43,136 nt of DNA from Desulfobulbaceae bacterium. Its GTDB lineage: Bacteria > Desulfobacterota > Desulfobulbia > Desulfobulbales > SURF-16. A program made the position numbers and the translations under genes. The DNA lies in the NCBI GenBank assembly GCA_027859235.1, contig JAQIBE010000254.1:1-43136 (forward strand), written 5' to 3'. Positions 15,407 to 23,963 of this stretch are shown piece by piece. The notes below the pieces were generated by a model, which was not told where the DNA came from, made no database searches, and saw only the letters and a list, made by a program, of their open reading frames with translations. Each line of letters begins with the position of its first letter. Position 1 is the first letter of the stretch.

Positions 15407-15434
15407 TTGCAAATTATACCCTTAGAGGTATAAT
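15407..15434 (+). promoter_or_regulatory. Probable rpmE promoter with internal palindrome
   Basis: TTGCAA (15407-15412), 16 bp, TATAAT (15429-15434). The spacer and -10 contain a perfect inverted repeat TTATACC-CTTAGA-GGTATAA (15414-15433), which could be an operator. The regulator is unknown. Confidence 0.6.
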
Positions 15435-15521
15435 ACCCCGCTTCTTAAAAGAATAATTTAAAAAATGTTTATCTGGTGAGAAATAACTTATCACAAGGTA
15501 AACACTGAACTGGAAATACTA

Positions 15522-15734
15522 ATGAAACAAGATATCCATCCTGCTTATCAAATTATTGAGGCACAATGTGCCTGTGGAAATAAAGTAGAAATAGGTTCTG
15601 TATTACCTGCGATGAGTGTTGAAATATGCTCTGCCTGCCACCCCTTTTTCACCGGTAAGCAAAAGCTTGTTGATACTGCCGGTCGTGTAGAAAAATTCCT
15701 CAAGAAATATGGTCGCACCCTGGATGGTAAATAA
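15522..15734 (+). CDS. rpmE: 50S ribosomal protein L31, zinc-binding type
   Basis: A 70-residue L31. Four cysteines at 16, 18, 36 and 39 (CAC ... CSAC) form the zinc ribbon of the C+ type, and the segment [20 protein letters not shown] is the family signature. It bridges the two ribosomal subunits. C+ forms are often paired elsewhere with a zinc-free paralogue controlled by Zur; no paralogue is in the window. It lies between rho and prfA, as in many bacteria. Confidence 0.96.
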   Translation: MKQDIHPAYQIIEAQCACGNKVEIGSVLPAMSVEICSACHPFFTGKQKLVDTAGRVEKFLKKYGRTLDGK

Positions 15735-15825
15735 CCAACCATCTGCGTAACATTAATGTCTGGTGCTTTACGTAAAGTAATGTTCTTTTTGACTGAAACG
15801 TACACGCTGATATTAAGGGTACCAT

Positions 15826-16896
15826 ATGGACATTTTTAAGCGTTTTGAACATTTAGATGAGAAGTTGCTTGAGTTGGAGGGACAGCTTTCTGACCCTGCG
15901 ATTCTTAGTGATCAAAAGAAATATGCGGCGGCAGCCAAAGAGCATGCCCATATTACTCGTCTGAATGAACTGTATAGCGAATATAAAAATGTCCAGCAGG
16001 AACTTGCCGATAATAAAGAGATCCTCTACGAGGATGATGATGAGGAAATGCGGCAAATGGCTCGGGAGGAAATTACTTCTCTCAAGGCCCGTTTGGAGCA
16101 ACTCCATATTGATCTTCGGCTCAGTCTGCTCCCCCCCGATCCCAACGATGACAAAAACACCATTCTCGAGGTACGGGCTGGTACAGGTGGTGATGAAGCT
16201 GCCTTATTTGTTGCGGATGTGTTCAAAATGTACAGCCGTTATGCTGAAGGACAGGGCTGGAAGGTTGAGATTCTTTCAAGTAGTCCCATCGGTTTAGGGG
16301 GTTTTAAAGAAATTGTTGCCCTTATCAGCGGTGCCAAGGTCTTTTCCAAGCTGAAACATGAGTCCGGCGTCCATCGGGTCCAGCGAGTTCCTGAAACAGA
16401 AACACAGGGTCGGATTCATACCTCTGCCATTACTGTCGCGGTATTGCCTGAAGCTGAAGAGGTTGAGGTTGATATTGCCCCTGGCGATATCAAGATTGAT
16501 GTGTATAGGGCATCTGGCCCTGGTGGTCAGTGTGTAAACACCACTGACTCTGCCGTGCGTATCACTCATCTGCCCACAGGTCTCGTGGTCACAAGCCAGG
16601 ATGAAAAGTCGCAGCATAAGAATAAGGCCAAGGCCTTGCAGGTTCTCCGTGCCCGTGTTCTTGATAAAATGCAGCAGGCTCAGCATGATCTCATTTCTGC
16701 CGACAGGCGCAGTCAGGTCGGCACGGGTGATCGAAGTGAGCGCATCCGGACCTATAATTTCCCCCAAGGTCGTCTCTCCGATCATCGCATTAATCTTACC
16801 ATATATAAACTGGATGATATTATGGGGGGTAAGCTTGAAAGTGTTATTGATCCCCTCATCGCCCATTATCAGGCTGAAGCCTTAAAGATCATGTGA
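15826..16896 (+). CDS. prfA: Peptide chain release factor 1
   Basis: A 356-residue class I release factor that reads UAA and UAG. The GGQ loop that triggers peptidyl-tRNA hydrolysis is in [18 protein letters not shown]. The codon-recognition tripeptide sits in [18 protein letters not shown], where PET replaces the more familiar PAT/PVT; I recall such variants in other bacteria, so this is not thought abnormal. The N-terminal helical domain and length are typical. It is followed directly by prmC, the enzyme that methylates the GGQ glutamine, a classic functional pair. Confidence 0.96.
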   Translation: MDIFKRFEHLDEKLLELEGQLSDPAILSDQKKYAAAAKEHAHITRLNELYSEYKNVQQELADNKEILYEDDDEEMRQMAREEITSLKARLEQLHIDLRLSLLPPDPNDDKNTILEVRAGTGGDEAALFVADVFKMYSRYAEGQGWKVEILSSSPIGLGGFKEIVALISGAKVFSKLKHESGVHRVQRVPETETQGRIHTSAITVAVLPEAEEVEVDIAPGDIKIDVYRASGPGGQCVNTTDSAVRITHLPTGLVVTSQDEKSQHKNKAKALQVLRARVLDKMQQAQHDLISADRRSQVGTGDRSERIRTYNFPQGRLSDHRINLTIYKLDDIMGGKLESVIDPLIAHYQAEALKIM

Positions 16897-16920
16897 TTCC
16901 CCTTGGGAACCACCTTCTCT

Positions 16921-17775
16921 ATGGACTGTCTTGCCCTTTACCAATCAGGTGTTGAACAACTCAAAACAAATTCCATAGCTGATGCTGAATTTGAATCATC
17001 CCTTCTGCTCGCCTTTATCCTAGGTATTTCCCGTAGTTCTGTTTTGCTCAATTTAACTATATGTTCTGAAGCTGATGCACAGCGCTTTGATGCATATATT
17101 AAGCGGCGCTGTAACCTGGAGCCCTTTGCCTATATTACTGGTCATCAAGAATTCTGGTCGTTGGATTTTAAGGTGACGCCGGATGTTCTCATTCCCCGTC
17201 CTGAAACAGAACTCATTATAGAGCAGGTCTGTCATTATTTTGCTGATCCGGGTTTTGCCGGCCATATCCTCGATTGTGGCACCGGGAGTGGTGTCCTGCC
17301 GGTGACCCTTGCAACCATTTACAGGAATGTTGCATTCACGGCACTGGATGTGTCTGAGAAGGCCCTGGCTGTTGCGTTAGAGAACAGCATGCGCCATCAT
17401 GTGGATGCCCGTATCTCTTTTCTGCAGGCGGATTTTATGGGGTCACTGCAGTTTGATCAACCCTTTGATGTCATTGTTACAAATCCTCCCTATGTGGATG
17501 CGGAGACCTTTGCCACATTACAGCAGGATGTTGTCGGCTTTGAGCCCCATCTCGCGCTGGATGGCGGTCAGGATGGTTTTGTCATGGTGGATCATTTACT
17601 CCGGTCATTGGGCAGCCACTTAAGGGGTGGAGGTCATCTTTTTATGGAAATCGGTTATGATCAAGAGCAAAGGGTCATGGATGTGTTGAGAAGTTTACCC
17701 TTCTATGGTCAATATAACGTTATTAAAGATTATGCTGGTTTGCCGAGGATGGTTCATGCCGTAAAGGTTTGTTGA
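16921..17775 (+). CDS. prmC: Release factor glutamine methyltransferase
   Basis: A 284-residue SAM-dependent methyltransferase that methylates the glutamine of the GGQ motif in release factors. The N-terminal helical recognition domain ends with PFAYITGHQEFWSLDFKVTP. The methyltransferase domain has ILDCGTGSGVLPVTLA as the SAM loop and VTNPPYVD as the catalytic NPPY motif. A TTG at 16903 would add six residues but has no ribosome-binding site, so ATG 16921 is preferred. It lies 24 nt after prfA and is very likely co-transcribed with it. Confidence 0.95.
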   Translation: MDCLALYQSGVEQLKTNSIADAEFESSLLLAFILGISRSSVLLNLTICSEADAQRFDAYIKRRCNLEPFAYITGHQEFWSLDFKVTPDVLIPRPETELIIEQVCHYFADPGFAGHILDCGTGSGVLPVTLATIYRNVAFTALDVSEKALAVALENSMRHHVDARISFLQADFMGSLQFDQPFDVIVTNPPYVDAETFATLQQDVVGFEPHLALDGGQDGFVMVDHLLRSLGSHLRGGGHLFMEIGYDQEQRVMDVLRSLPFYGQYNVIKDYAGLPRMVHAVKVC

Positions 17776-17810
17776 TCCCTTTCTATACCCTCTACTTTTT
17801 GTAATATATT

Positions 17811-19070
17811 ATGGATAAAATTATCATTGAAGGCGGGCATCCCCTCCACGGTACGATTGCTGTGAGTGGTGCGAAGAATGCGGCGCTGCCCCTTATCGCG
17901 GCAACGTTATTATGTCCAGGTGAGCATATCCTGCATAATGTTCCAGAGTTGCGTGATATTCGCACCATGTGCACCCTTATTGAGACCTTGGGTGCCTCCT
18001 GTTCGTCTCCAGCCCCCCATACGCTCATCATTAACTCGGATAATGTAAGTAATTATGAGGCATCCTATGATCTTGTGAAGACCATGCGCGCCTCTGTCCT
18101 TGTTCTGGGGCCACTTTTGGCCCGGCTCGGGAGGGCACGGGTTTCTCTTCCGGGTGGCTGTGCTATCGGGGCCCGGCCCATCGACTTTCATATGACAGGA
18201 CTGCATAAACTCGGCGCTGTTCTTGAGCTTGAAGCGGGTTATGTGAATGCCTTTGTCAAGGATGGTTTGCAGGGTGCGCAACTCTCCTTTGATATTCCCT
18301 CTGTTACCGGAACTGAAAATATGCTCATGGCAGCCTGTCTTGCCAAGGGTGAGACTGTTATCCGTAATGTTGCCAAAGAACCTGAAATTGCAAATCTTAT
18401 TGATATGTTAACCCGTATGGGGGCCAGGATTGAGGGGCGTGATACGGATACCCTTGTTATTCAGGGGGTTAGTGAGTTGCAGCCTGCTGAAACAACCATC
18501 ATTGCCGATCGTATTGAGACAGGAACCTATATTGCGGCTGTCGGTGCTGCAGGTGGTGAATTAACCCTGGTTGATTGCAATCCCGCCCATCTGCCCTCAT
18601 TTTTGGATAAGATGCGCAATGCGGGCATTAGTATTGAGATCAGAGAAAATTCCATCATTGCCGCCCGTTCCGGCCCTTTGCGGTCTGTGGATGTAAAGAC
18701 CAATCCCTATCCCGGCTTTGCAACGGATCTCCAGGCCCAGATTATGGCACTCATGGCGGTCAGTCAGGGTCTGAGTGTGATTGATGAAACCATCTTTGAG
18801 AATCGCTTTATGCATGTGGCCGAGCTGCAGCGGATGGGGGCTGATATTCGTGTTGAAGGTGGTCGGGCTATTGTTTCAGGGAAAGAGCGGTTAACTGGAG
18901 CCCAGGTTATGGCGACGGATCTCCGGGCCAGTGCATCCCTTGTGATAGCGGCCCTTGCCGCAGAGGGTGAATCTACGATTTCCAGGGTCTACCATTTAGA
19001 TCGCGGCTATGAACAGCTTGATGTGAAACTGCAACAGGTTGGTGCGGTAATTCGCAGGGAGAAGGTGTAG
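17811..19070 (+). CDS. murA: UDP-N-acetylglucosamine 1-carboxyvinyltransferase
   Basis: A 419-residue enolpyruvyl transferase performing the first committed step of peptidoglycan synthesis with phosphoenolpyruvate. Lys22 and Asn23 ([10 protein letters not shown]) and the catalytic Cys117 in the loop [14 protein letters not shown] are present; that cysteine implies fosfomycin sensitivity. The second half contains [19 protein letters not shown]. Length is typical. It follows prmC by 35 nt and ends a plus-strand run that started at rluD or rho. It is convergent with the gene at 19098. Confidence 0.97.
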   Translation: MDKIIIEGGHPLHGTIAVSGAKNAALPLIAATLLCPGEHILHNVPELRDIRTMCTLIETLGASCSSPAPHTLIINSDNVSNYEASYDLVKTMRASVLVLGPLLARLGRARVSLPGGCAIGARPIDFHMTGLHKLGAVLELEAGYVNAFVKDGLQGAQLSFDIPSVTGTENMLMAACLAKGETVIRNVAKEPEIANLIDMLTRMGARIEGRDTDTLVIQGVSELQPAETTIIADRIETGTYIAAVGAAGGELTLVDCNPAHLPSFLDKMRNAGISIEIRENSIIAARSGPLRSVDVKTNPYPGFATDLQAQIMALMAVSQGLSVIDETIFENRFMHVAELQRMGADIRVEGGRAIVSGKERLTGAQVMATDLRASASLVIAALAAEGESTISRVYHLDRGYEQLDVKLQQVGAVIRREKV

Positions 19071-19097
19071 GGGGGAGATTATTTTTCCTGTCTCTGC

Positions 19098-19733
19098 TCA
19101 ACCCTGCTCAAGCGCCTTTGTTAAGGCCCGCGTGTGCACATTCCCGGCAAAATGCAAGGGGGACTTGCCTGAGACAGGGTCAAAGGCTGAAGGGTCCGCC
19201 TGGCAATGGTATTGCACTTCCCGGGCTATGATCTCAAGGGCCCTTGCTTTTGTTTGACCAATCAGCTTTGGCAGTACCAGCCATGTTGCTCCACAGGAGG
19301 CTCCTCTTGTGACCACAAGTCCCGTTATTACATTGCCATCCTCAGACAGCTTCACCGTGTATTCCGGCATACCAAATTGTGTTCCATAGGCGCCAAGTTC
19401 ATCTGTCGCCGGCAGACCACAGCAGGTGATGGGAGAGAATGCGCCCTGTATAGTACGCGGTCCGCTCGCCACAACAGGAATTGCCAAGCTGTTGCACAGG
19501 GAAACAAGATAATCAGCGAGATCAGGGTGTTTAATAAAGGATAGAACGATATTGCCGGTAATGGCTTCGCTGAAATAATCCTCTGGGTCTTCGATAAAGT
19601 CGGGAAGTGCAGTGGGAAGGGTTATAATCTGGGCAATGGTAATATGCTGACCATACTCGAGCAGCCCTTTTATCTTTTGTTCGCCAATACCAGTCTGCTG
19701 AAAAATTGAAATTGCTGTATCAGCAGAGGTCAT
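19098..19733 (-). CDS. Probable DUF166-family protein
   Basis: A 211-residue soluble protein. My best match is DUF166, a family of unknown function in archaea and deltaproteobacteria. Supporting features are the paired cysteines in SPITCCGLPATDELGAYG, the segment FGMPEYTVKLSEDGNVITGL, and VTRGASCGATWLVLPKLIGQ, followed by a conserved-looking VQYHCQADPSAF. Cysteines in three separate blocks suggest a metal or redox site, but this is inference. It lies downstream of an unknown gene (25-nt gap) at the end of the tsaD-rsmA-adh run and is convergent with murA. No good Shine-Dalgarno sequence is visible. Confidence 0.6.
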   Translation of the reverse strand: MTSADTAISIFQQTGIGEQKIKGLLEYGQHITIAQIITLPTALPDFIEDPEDYFSEAITGNIVLSFIKHPDLADYLVSLCNSLAIPVVASGPRTIQGAFSPITCCGLPATDELGAYGTQFGMPEYTVKLSEDGNVITGLVVTRGASCGATWLVLPKLIGQTKARALEIIAREVQYHCQADPSAFDPVSGKSPLHFAGNVHTRALTKALEQG

Positions 19734-19758
19734 GTCGGATGTAGGGTAGGGGGAGTGA

Positions 19759-20121
19759 TTAATGGGTGAGGATACTCTGGTCCCTGTACTCCATATCCTC
19801 TTCGTTTGCGTACAGTTCTAACTCATCAATAATCGTTTCTCGACAAAGGGTGAGCTTCTCATAAGAGACATCAAGAATCAGGGCTAGATCGTCAAGTCCG
19901 CGCCCTTTGTTGAAATGCTGATCAACGATGATGTTTTTTAGAAAATCATCAATAATGATGGAGCGCAGGGCATCGTTAATGGGTTTTAAGGAATGAATGG
20001 CCTCATTGAAGCTTTTACCGCTGGCAAGCTGTTTCTTGATGGCTTTAATGGCAACGTCATATAGTTTGCTGGTTTCTGTATGGGTGTAATCATTTAAATC
20101 AGATGATGCAGTGGGCGACAT
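19759..20121 (-). CDS. Hypothetical helical protein
   Basis: I do not recognise this 120-residue protein. It is predicted from its sequence to be almost wholly helical and acidic, with segments LYDVAIKAIKKQLASGKSFN, LRSIIIDDFLKNIIV and LDDLALILDVSYEKLTLCRE. The last one has the look of a helix-turn-helix but lacks the positive charge of a DNA-binding surface. There is no signal peptide or membrane segment. It is separated from the alcohol dehydrogenase gene by 113 nt and from the DUF166 gene by 25 nt, so the two small genes may form their own unit. Confidence 0.7.
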   Translation of the reverse strand: MSPTASSDLNDYTHTETSKLYDVAIKAIKKQLASGKSFNEAIHSLKPINDALRSIIIDDFLKNIIVDQHFNKGRGLDDLALILDVSYEKLTLCRETIIDELELYANEEDMEYRDQSILTH

Positions 20122-20234
20122 GAATCAATCCTCAGGGAAAACAAGAAATATTTAGTAGTTAAAACGTTGCTAAAATAACAGAAAATTCCTTTAACGCCAA
20201 CCTTTTTAGGGAAAAAAGAGAGGTGTGAAACTCG

Positions 20235-21395
20235 TTATAGACAACCCCTTAATATCTCATGAATTATTTCTTCGGAATAGTCATTCATGCGCCAGTTTCT
20301 GGCAAGCGGCAACGACTCCCTGGCCAGTCTTGGCAGGTCTGACTCAGGTATGGAAAGTTCTTCCAGGGAGATTGGTGCCTGCCATTTTCTGAAAATCTCT
20401 TTAAGGGACTGGACCCCTGTATACCCATTTTCCACGAGATCCGGTTTGGCATGGCTGAAAATGCGCTGGCTGAATTGGTTGAATTTATGCGGGTTTTTCG
20501 CAACCATATAGTTCATCCAGCCCGGCATGACAACACTGAGGCCAGCGCCGTGGGGGACGTTATAATGGGCGCTTAGGGTGTGTTCAATCATGTGCATGGG
20601 GAAGCCGACGAGGCCGAGCCCTGCTGCTGTCCAGCCGTTAAGGGCAAGGGTGGCGCACCACATGAGATCTGCTCTGGCGTCATAATCACTGAGGTCCTGC
20701 AGGACCCGGTTACAGCTGTCAATAATGTTGATGATGAGTCCTTCCATGAATCGTTCCTGTACAGGAGCGACCTCTTTTGTGGTGAAGTAGAACTCGGCAA
20801 TATGGGCAATGGCGTCAATGGCACCATAGACGGTATAGTCGTGGGGAACCGTGATGGTTAAACTGGGGTCAAGAATAGATGTCTTTGGATTAAGCAGGTT
20901 GTTACCGGTTCCGAATTTATGTCTCTTCTCATCGTGGGTGACAACCATGCCCCCGTTCATTTCAGAACCCGCCGCTGCCAGGGTAAGAACACAGACCAGA
21001 GGAAGTGTCGCCTTGATGGATTTTTTGCCGGTGAAAAATTTCCACACGTCATGCTGGGCAAGGGCACCACAGCTTATGGCCTTTGCAGAGTCAATGACTG
21101 AACCTCCGCCTACGGCCAGGATGAGATCAACCTTTTCTTCTTTGGCTTTTTTAATGCCTTCTCGCACATGGCTTAACAGGGGGTTTGAGACGACACCGCC
21201 ATGGTCAATAAACGATACGCCCTGGTCGCTAAGTAGCGTGGAAATTTTATCATACAGACCTGTTTTCTTGATGGATTCACGACCATACACCAGCAACGCC
21301 TTTTGACCATGGAGTCGGCATTCTGTTCCGAGCTGCTCCACCATTCCCTTGCCAAAGAGTATTTTCGTCTGATTATGCAGGACAAAATTTTGCAT
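20235..21395 (-). CDS. Iron-dependent (group III) alcohol dehydrogenase, butanol-dehydrogenase-like
   Basis: A 386-residue member of the iron-containing alcohol dehydrogenase family, oxidising alcohols or reducing aldehydes with NAD(P)H. VDLILAVGGGSVIDSAKAIS is the nucleotide-binding loop. Metal ligands are expected in DAIAHIAEFYF (Asp and His) and in the paired histidines of PMHMIEHTLSAHYNVPHGAG. The overall pattern is closer to YqhD and BDH enzymes than to glycerol dehydrogenases. The substrate cannot be told from sequence. The gene starts directly at the end of rsmA with no gap, so it is probably carried on the tsaD-rsmA transcript, although its function is unrelated. Confidence 0.9.
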   Translation of the reverse strand: MQNFVLHNQTKILFGKGMVEQLGTECRLHGQKALLVYGRESIKKTGLYDKISTLLSDQGVSFIDHGGVVSNPLLSHVREGIKKAKEEKVDLILAVGGGSVIDSAKAISCGALAQHDVWKFFTGKKSIKATLPLVCVLTLAAAGSEMNGGMVVTHDEKRHKFGTGNNLLNPKTSILDPSLTITVPHDYTVYGAIDAIAHIAEFYFTTKEVAPVQERFMEGLIINIIDSCNRVLQDLSDYDARADLMWCATLALNGWTAAGLGLVGFPMHMIEHTLSAHYNVPHGAGLSVVMPGWMNYMVAKNPHKFNQFSQRIFSHAKPDLVENGYTGVQSLKEIFRKWQAPISLEELSIPESDLPRLARESLPLARNWRMNDYSEEIIHEILRGCL

Positions 21396-22250
21396 TTATT
21401 CCTCCCTGAGGACGGGTTCGAGGACATTGGTGATGGCGATGAATTCATGGATCGTTAATTGCTCAGGACGTACTGAAGGCTGAATAGATGCCTCTGTTAA
21501 ACATGCTGCCAACTGCTCTTTAGCGATTTGAAAAAAGGAACTTGTGGACAATGAGTTGAGTATGGTCTTCCGACGTTTATTGAAGCTTGTTTTAACAATT
21601 TGGGTCAAAAGTTTCCCATTGTACGGGGGCAGATTCTGATCGAAAAAATCAATTTTAACGATTACAGAATCAACCTTTGGGCGGGGATGAAATTGCTCAG
21701 GCCCGACATTCATTAACTTTGTAACCTTTGCCACACCGGCAAATAAAACGGACAGAATTCCGTAGGTCTTATTGCCTGGTGGGGAGGCAATTCTCTCGCC
21801 AACCTCTTTCTGGAGCATGAGTACCGCCCAGTCAAGGTGTTCCGGGTTCTCAAGGAGTTTAAACAGGAGTGGGTTGGATATGGAGTATGGGAGGTTGGCC
21901 ATGATCTTTAACGGCCCACCTGTCTTCCCGGCAAGATCTGCAAAATCCAGGGTGAGCAGGTCCTGATGTATGATGTTAAAGTTTTCCGGTAAGATGTTGT
22001 TTTTCTGGTGAAATTCAATTATGCCATTGTCTATTTCTATGCCGGTTACATTCTTTGCTATAGTGGCAATTGGGACAGACAGCGAACCAAGTCCGACCCC
22101 GAGTTCAATAATATGATCATCAGGAGTAACACCTGCAAGTCTGACAATCTTTTCTGAGGTTGATTGGTGAATCAGAAAGTTCTGACCTCTTTTCTTACTG
22201 GGGGCAAGTTGGTTAGATTTAAGGATTTTTTTAATCTGGGTAAGATTCAT
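21396..22250 (-). CDS. rsmA: 16S rRNA adenine dimethyltransferase (KsgA/RsmA)
   Basis: A 284-residue methyltransferase that dimethylates two adjacent adenines near the 3' end of 16S rRNA. KKRGQNFLIHQSTSEKIV is the N-terminal signature, DHIIELGVGLGSLSVPIA the SAM-binding loop, and MANLPYSISNPLLFKLLE the catalytic NLPY motif. PEQFHPRPKVDSVIVKI is also characteristic. The C-terminal domain ends normally. It is 1 nt downstream of the DUF2062 gene and abuts the alcohol dehydrogenase gene, forming a tight minus-strand operon with tsaD. Confidence 0.96.
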   Translation of the reverse strand: MNLTQIKKILKSNQLAPSKKRGQNFLIHQSTSEKIVRLAGVTPDDHIIELGVGLGSLSVPIATIAKNVTGIEIDNGIIEFHQKNNILPENFNIIHQDLLTLDFADLAGKTGGPLKIMANLPYSISNPLLFKLLENPEHLDWAVLMLQKEVGERIASPPGNKTYGILSVLFAGVAKVTKLMNVGPEQFHPRPKVDSVIVKIDFFDQNLPPYNGKLLTQIVKTSFNKRRKTILNSLSTSSFFQIAKEQLAACLTEASIQPSVRPEQLTIHEFIAITNVLEPVLREE

Positions 22251-22251
22251 A

Positions 22252-22743
22252 TTATTTCTTTGAGAGTTTGTTGCGACGTTTTATGAAAAATTTGAGTGAG
22301 TAGTAATAGCCGATAAATGCAAATGGTGTTGCTAAGACAACACCACCTGTGAGCATTACAGCTCCAGCGTCAAAACCAAGCCCGCCGATGGGAATTATTG
22401 ATTGCCGAAATCCCTCATAGCCTTGACCCTGGGAAAGTGTCTCTAAAACGTTTTGTATTTTTCCCCAAGATAATAGGCCCGGGAAGAAAAGCGAGCCTAT
22501 GCGCCAGCACAGGTAGTATTGGAGGAAAATGGTTAATGGGTTTGAGATGATCCAGGCTGCCAGAAAGGCTGCAATTTTACTGGCTCTCAGGGGATAACAT
22601 AATGCCAGTAACAACACGGTATGAACAGGTATGGTGGGGGTGATGCCCACAAATAAACCAACACCAATACCACGGGCAATGATTTTAGGATCTCCCTGCA
22701 GTCGTTTGAGGCGAAGTCGATAATATCGGAAGAAGCGTCGCAC
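22252..22743 (-). CDS. DUF2062 membrane protein
   Basis: A 163-residue integral membrane protein. The basic N-terminus (RRFFRYYRLRLKRLQGDPKI) followed by ARGIGVGLFVGITPTIPVH and a run of hydrophobic segments (VLLLALCYPL, FLAAWIISNPLTIFLQYYL, VMLTGGVVLATPFAFIGYYY) matches DUF2062, a family of unknown function often found near lipid or glycosyltransferase genes. The C-terminus is basic (KRRNKLSKK), so both ends are probably cytoplasmic. It is squeezed between tsaD (2-nt gap) and rsmA (1-nt gap), which implies co-expression. Confidence 0.85.
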   Translation of the reverse strand: MRRFFRYYRLRLKRLQGDPKIIARGIGVGLFVGITPTIPVHTVLLLALCYPLRASKIAAFLAAWIISNPLTIFLQYYLCWRIGSLFFPGLLSWGKIQNVLETLSQGQGYEGFRQSIIPIGGLGFDAGAVMLTGGVVLATPFAFIGYYYSLKFFIKRRNKLSKK

Positions 22744-22745
22744 TA

Positions 22746-23756
22746 TTAACCCTGCATAATGAGTGGTGAACGGGAATAAACATCAAGATCAAGTGACGAC
22801 GGACCATTTTGTCTGTACTGGTGATACCCGGCAATGCAGATCATGGCGCCGTTGTCGGTGCAATAATCAAGGGGAGGCATGGCAATGTTTAAGCCAGCAC
22901 TGCGGCACCGTTTACCCAGGAGATCCCGCAACCGTGGGTTTGCAGCAACGCCTCCTGCTAAAACCACCTGCTGGCATTTTTTGAACTGTGCCGCCTGCAC
23001 CGCCTTTGCCGAGAGGACATCCACCACAGCCTCTTGAAAGGAGGCGCAGACATCCGCAAGAAACTCGGGGGTGCGTTCCTCTGTTTTGTGAACATAATTT
23101 GCCACAGACGTTTTTAAACCGCTGAAGCTGAAGTCAAAGCTGCCCTTCTCAAGCCAGGATCTGGGAAATTTAATTTTATCCCGGTCACCATTCTGCGCCT
23201 GAAGACTTATTTCAGGACCGCCTGGATAGGGCAGTCCCAGTATCTTTGCGACCTTATCAAAGGCCTCGCCAGCCGCATCATCACGGGTGCGTCCAAGGAG
23301 TTCAAACTCGGTATAGCTCTTTGCGTAAAAAAGTGAAGAATGGCCACCTGACGCAACTATGGCCACAAAGGGAAATTCCGGTTTGTTTTCACCCAGGAAA
23401 ACGGAAAGTAGATGGCCTGCCATGTGGTCAACGCCGACAAAGGGGATGTCTTTTACCAGAGAAATGGCCTTTGTAAAATTAAGACCAATGAGCAAGGCGC
23501 CTATGAGCCCCGGCCCTGCTGTAACGGCCAGGAGGTCGACATCTGCAAGGGAGAGGCTGCTTTCTTTGAGGGCGGCATCAACCACCGGATAGATGGATTC
23601 AATATGGCGGCGGGATGCAATTTCAGGAACCACACCGCCATACTGCCGATGAATGGTGATTTGTGAATCAACCACATGGGAGAGGAGGGTGGTGTCGTCT
23701 TGCATAACAGCACAGGCGGTCTCATCACAGGAGCTTTCAATTCCAAGAATTATCAT
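22746..23756 (-). CDS. tsaD: tRNA N6-threonylcarbamoyladenosine transferase subunit
   Basis: A 336-residue ASKHA-fold protein that transfers threonylcarbamoyl to A37 of ANN-decoding tRNAs, working with TsaB and TsaE. IILGIESSCDETACAV is the N-terminal signature. The iron-binding HxxxH is in GVDHMAGHLLS, with further landmarks in VASGGHSSLFY and GEAFDKVAKILGLPYPGGPE. The C-terminal CTDNGAMICIAGYHQY is typical. It heads the minus-strand operon with DUF2062, rsmA and the alcohol dehydrogenase. Its upstream region faces the intergenic repeat and moaA. Confidence 0.97.
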   Translation of the reverse strand: MIILGIESSCDETACAVMQDDTTLLSHVVDSQITIHRQYGGVVPEIASRRHIESIYPVVDAALKESSLSLADVDLLAVTAGPGLIGALLIGLNFTKAISLVKDIPFVGVDHMAGHLLSVFLGENKPEFPFVAIVASGGHSSLFYAKSYTEFELLGRTRDDAAGEAFDKVAKILGLPYPGGPEISLQAQNGDRDKIKFPRSWLEKGSFDFSFSGLKTSVANYVHKTEERTPEFLADVCASFQEAVVDVLSAKAVQAAQFKKCQQVVLAGGVAANPRLRDLLGKRCRSAGLNIAMPPLDYCTDNGAMICIAGYHQYRQNGPSSLDLDVYSRSPLIMQG

Positions 23757-23822
23757 ACCAGTACAACCGTTCCCATTGTTTTTTGTGACCTGTTGGGGTA
23801 AGGAGGTTACCCTTAACTTTGC

Positions 23823-23940
23823 TAGGGGCCGTTAAGAATGTTGATCCGGTAAGCGCAGACTCCGTTGTCGCAATTACTTTCCGGCCCTTTATGCAGCTAT
23901 GGACATCTTGTTGGCCATGTTCTCTTTTTACAACTGCTGA
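23823..23940 (+). repeat. Intergenic element IE1, copy 1 of 4
   Basis: Shares with the other copies the nearly invariant block GCCGTTAAGAATGTTGA (starting near 23829) and CCGGTAAGCGCAGACTCCGT, then a more variable middle and the end block TTTTTACAACTGC. The ends GCCGTT and AACTGC are imperfect inverted repeats. It lies between divergent tsaD and moaA and ends 23 nt before the moaA start, so it forms most of that leader. It has no coding potential. Confidence 0.88.
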
Positions 23941-23963
23941 ATAACCCTTACCTATGCGATCCT

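Noticed and set aside
16400-16450. PET instead of PAT/PVT in the release factor codon-recognition motif
   Set aside because: I recall this variant in otherwise normal RF1 proteins, and GGQ and the rest of the protein are intact, so a changed stop-codon specificity is not supported.
16294-16866. Minus-strand 190-codon frame inside prfA
   Set aside because: It is antisense to a well-conserved gene and has no known domain or ribosome-binding site.
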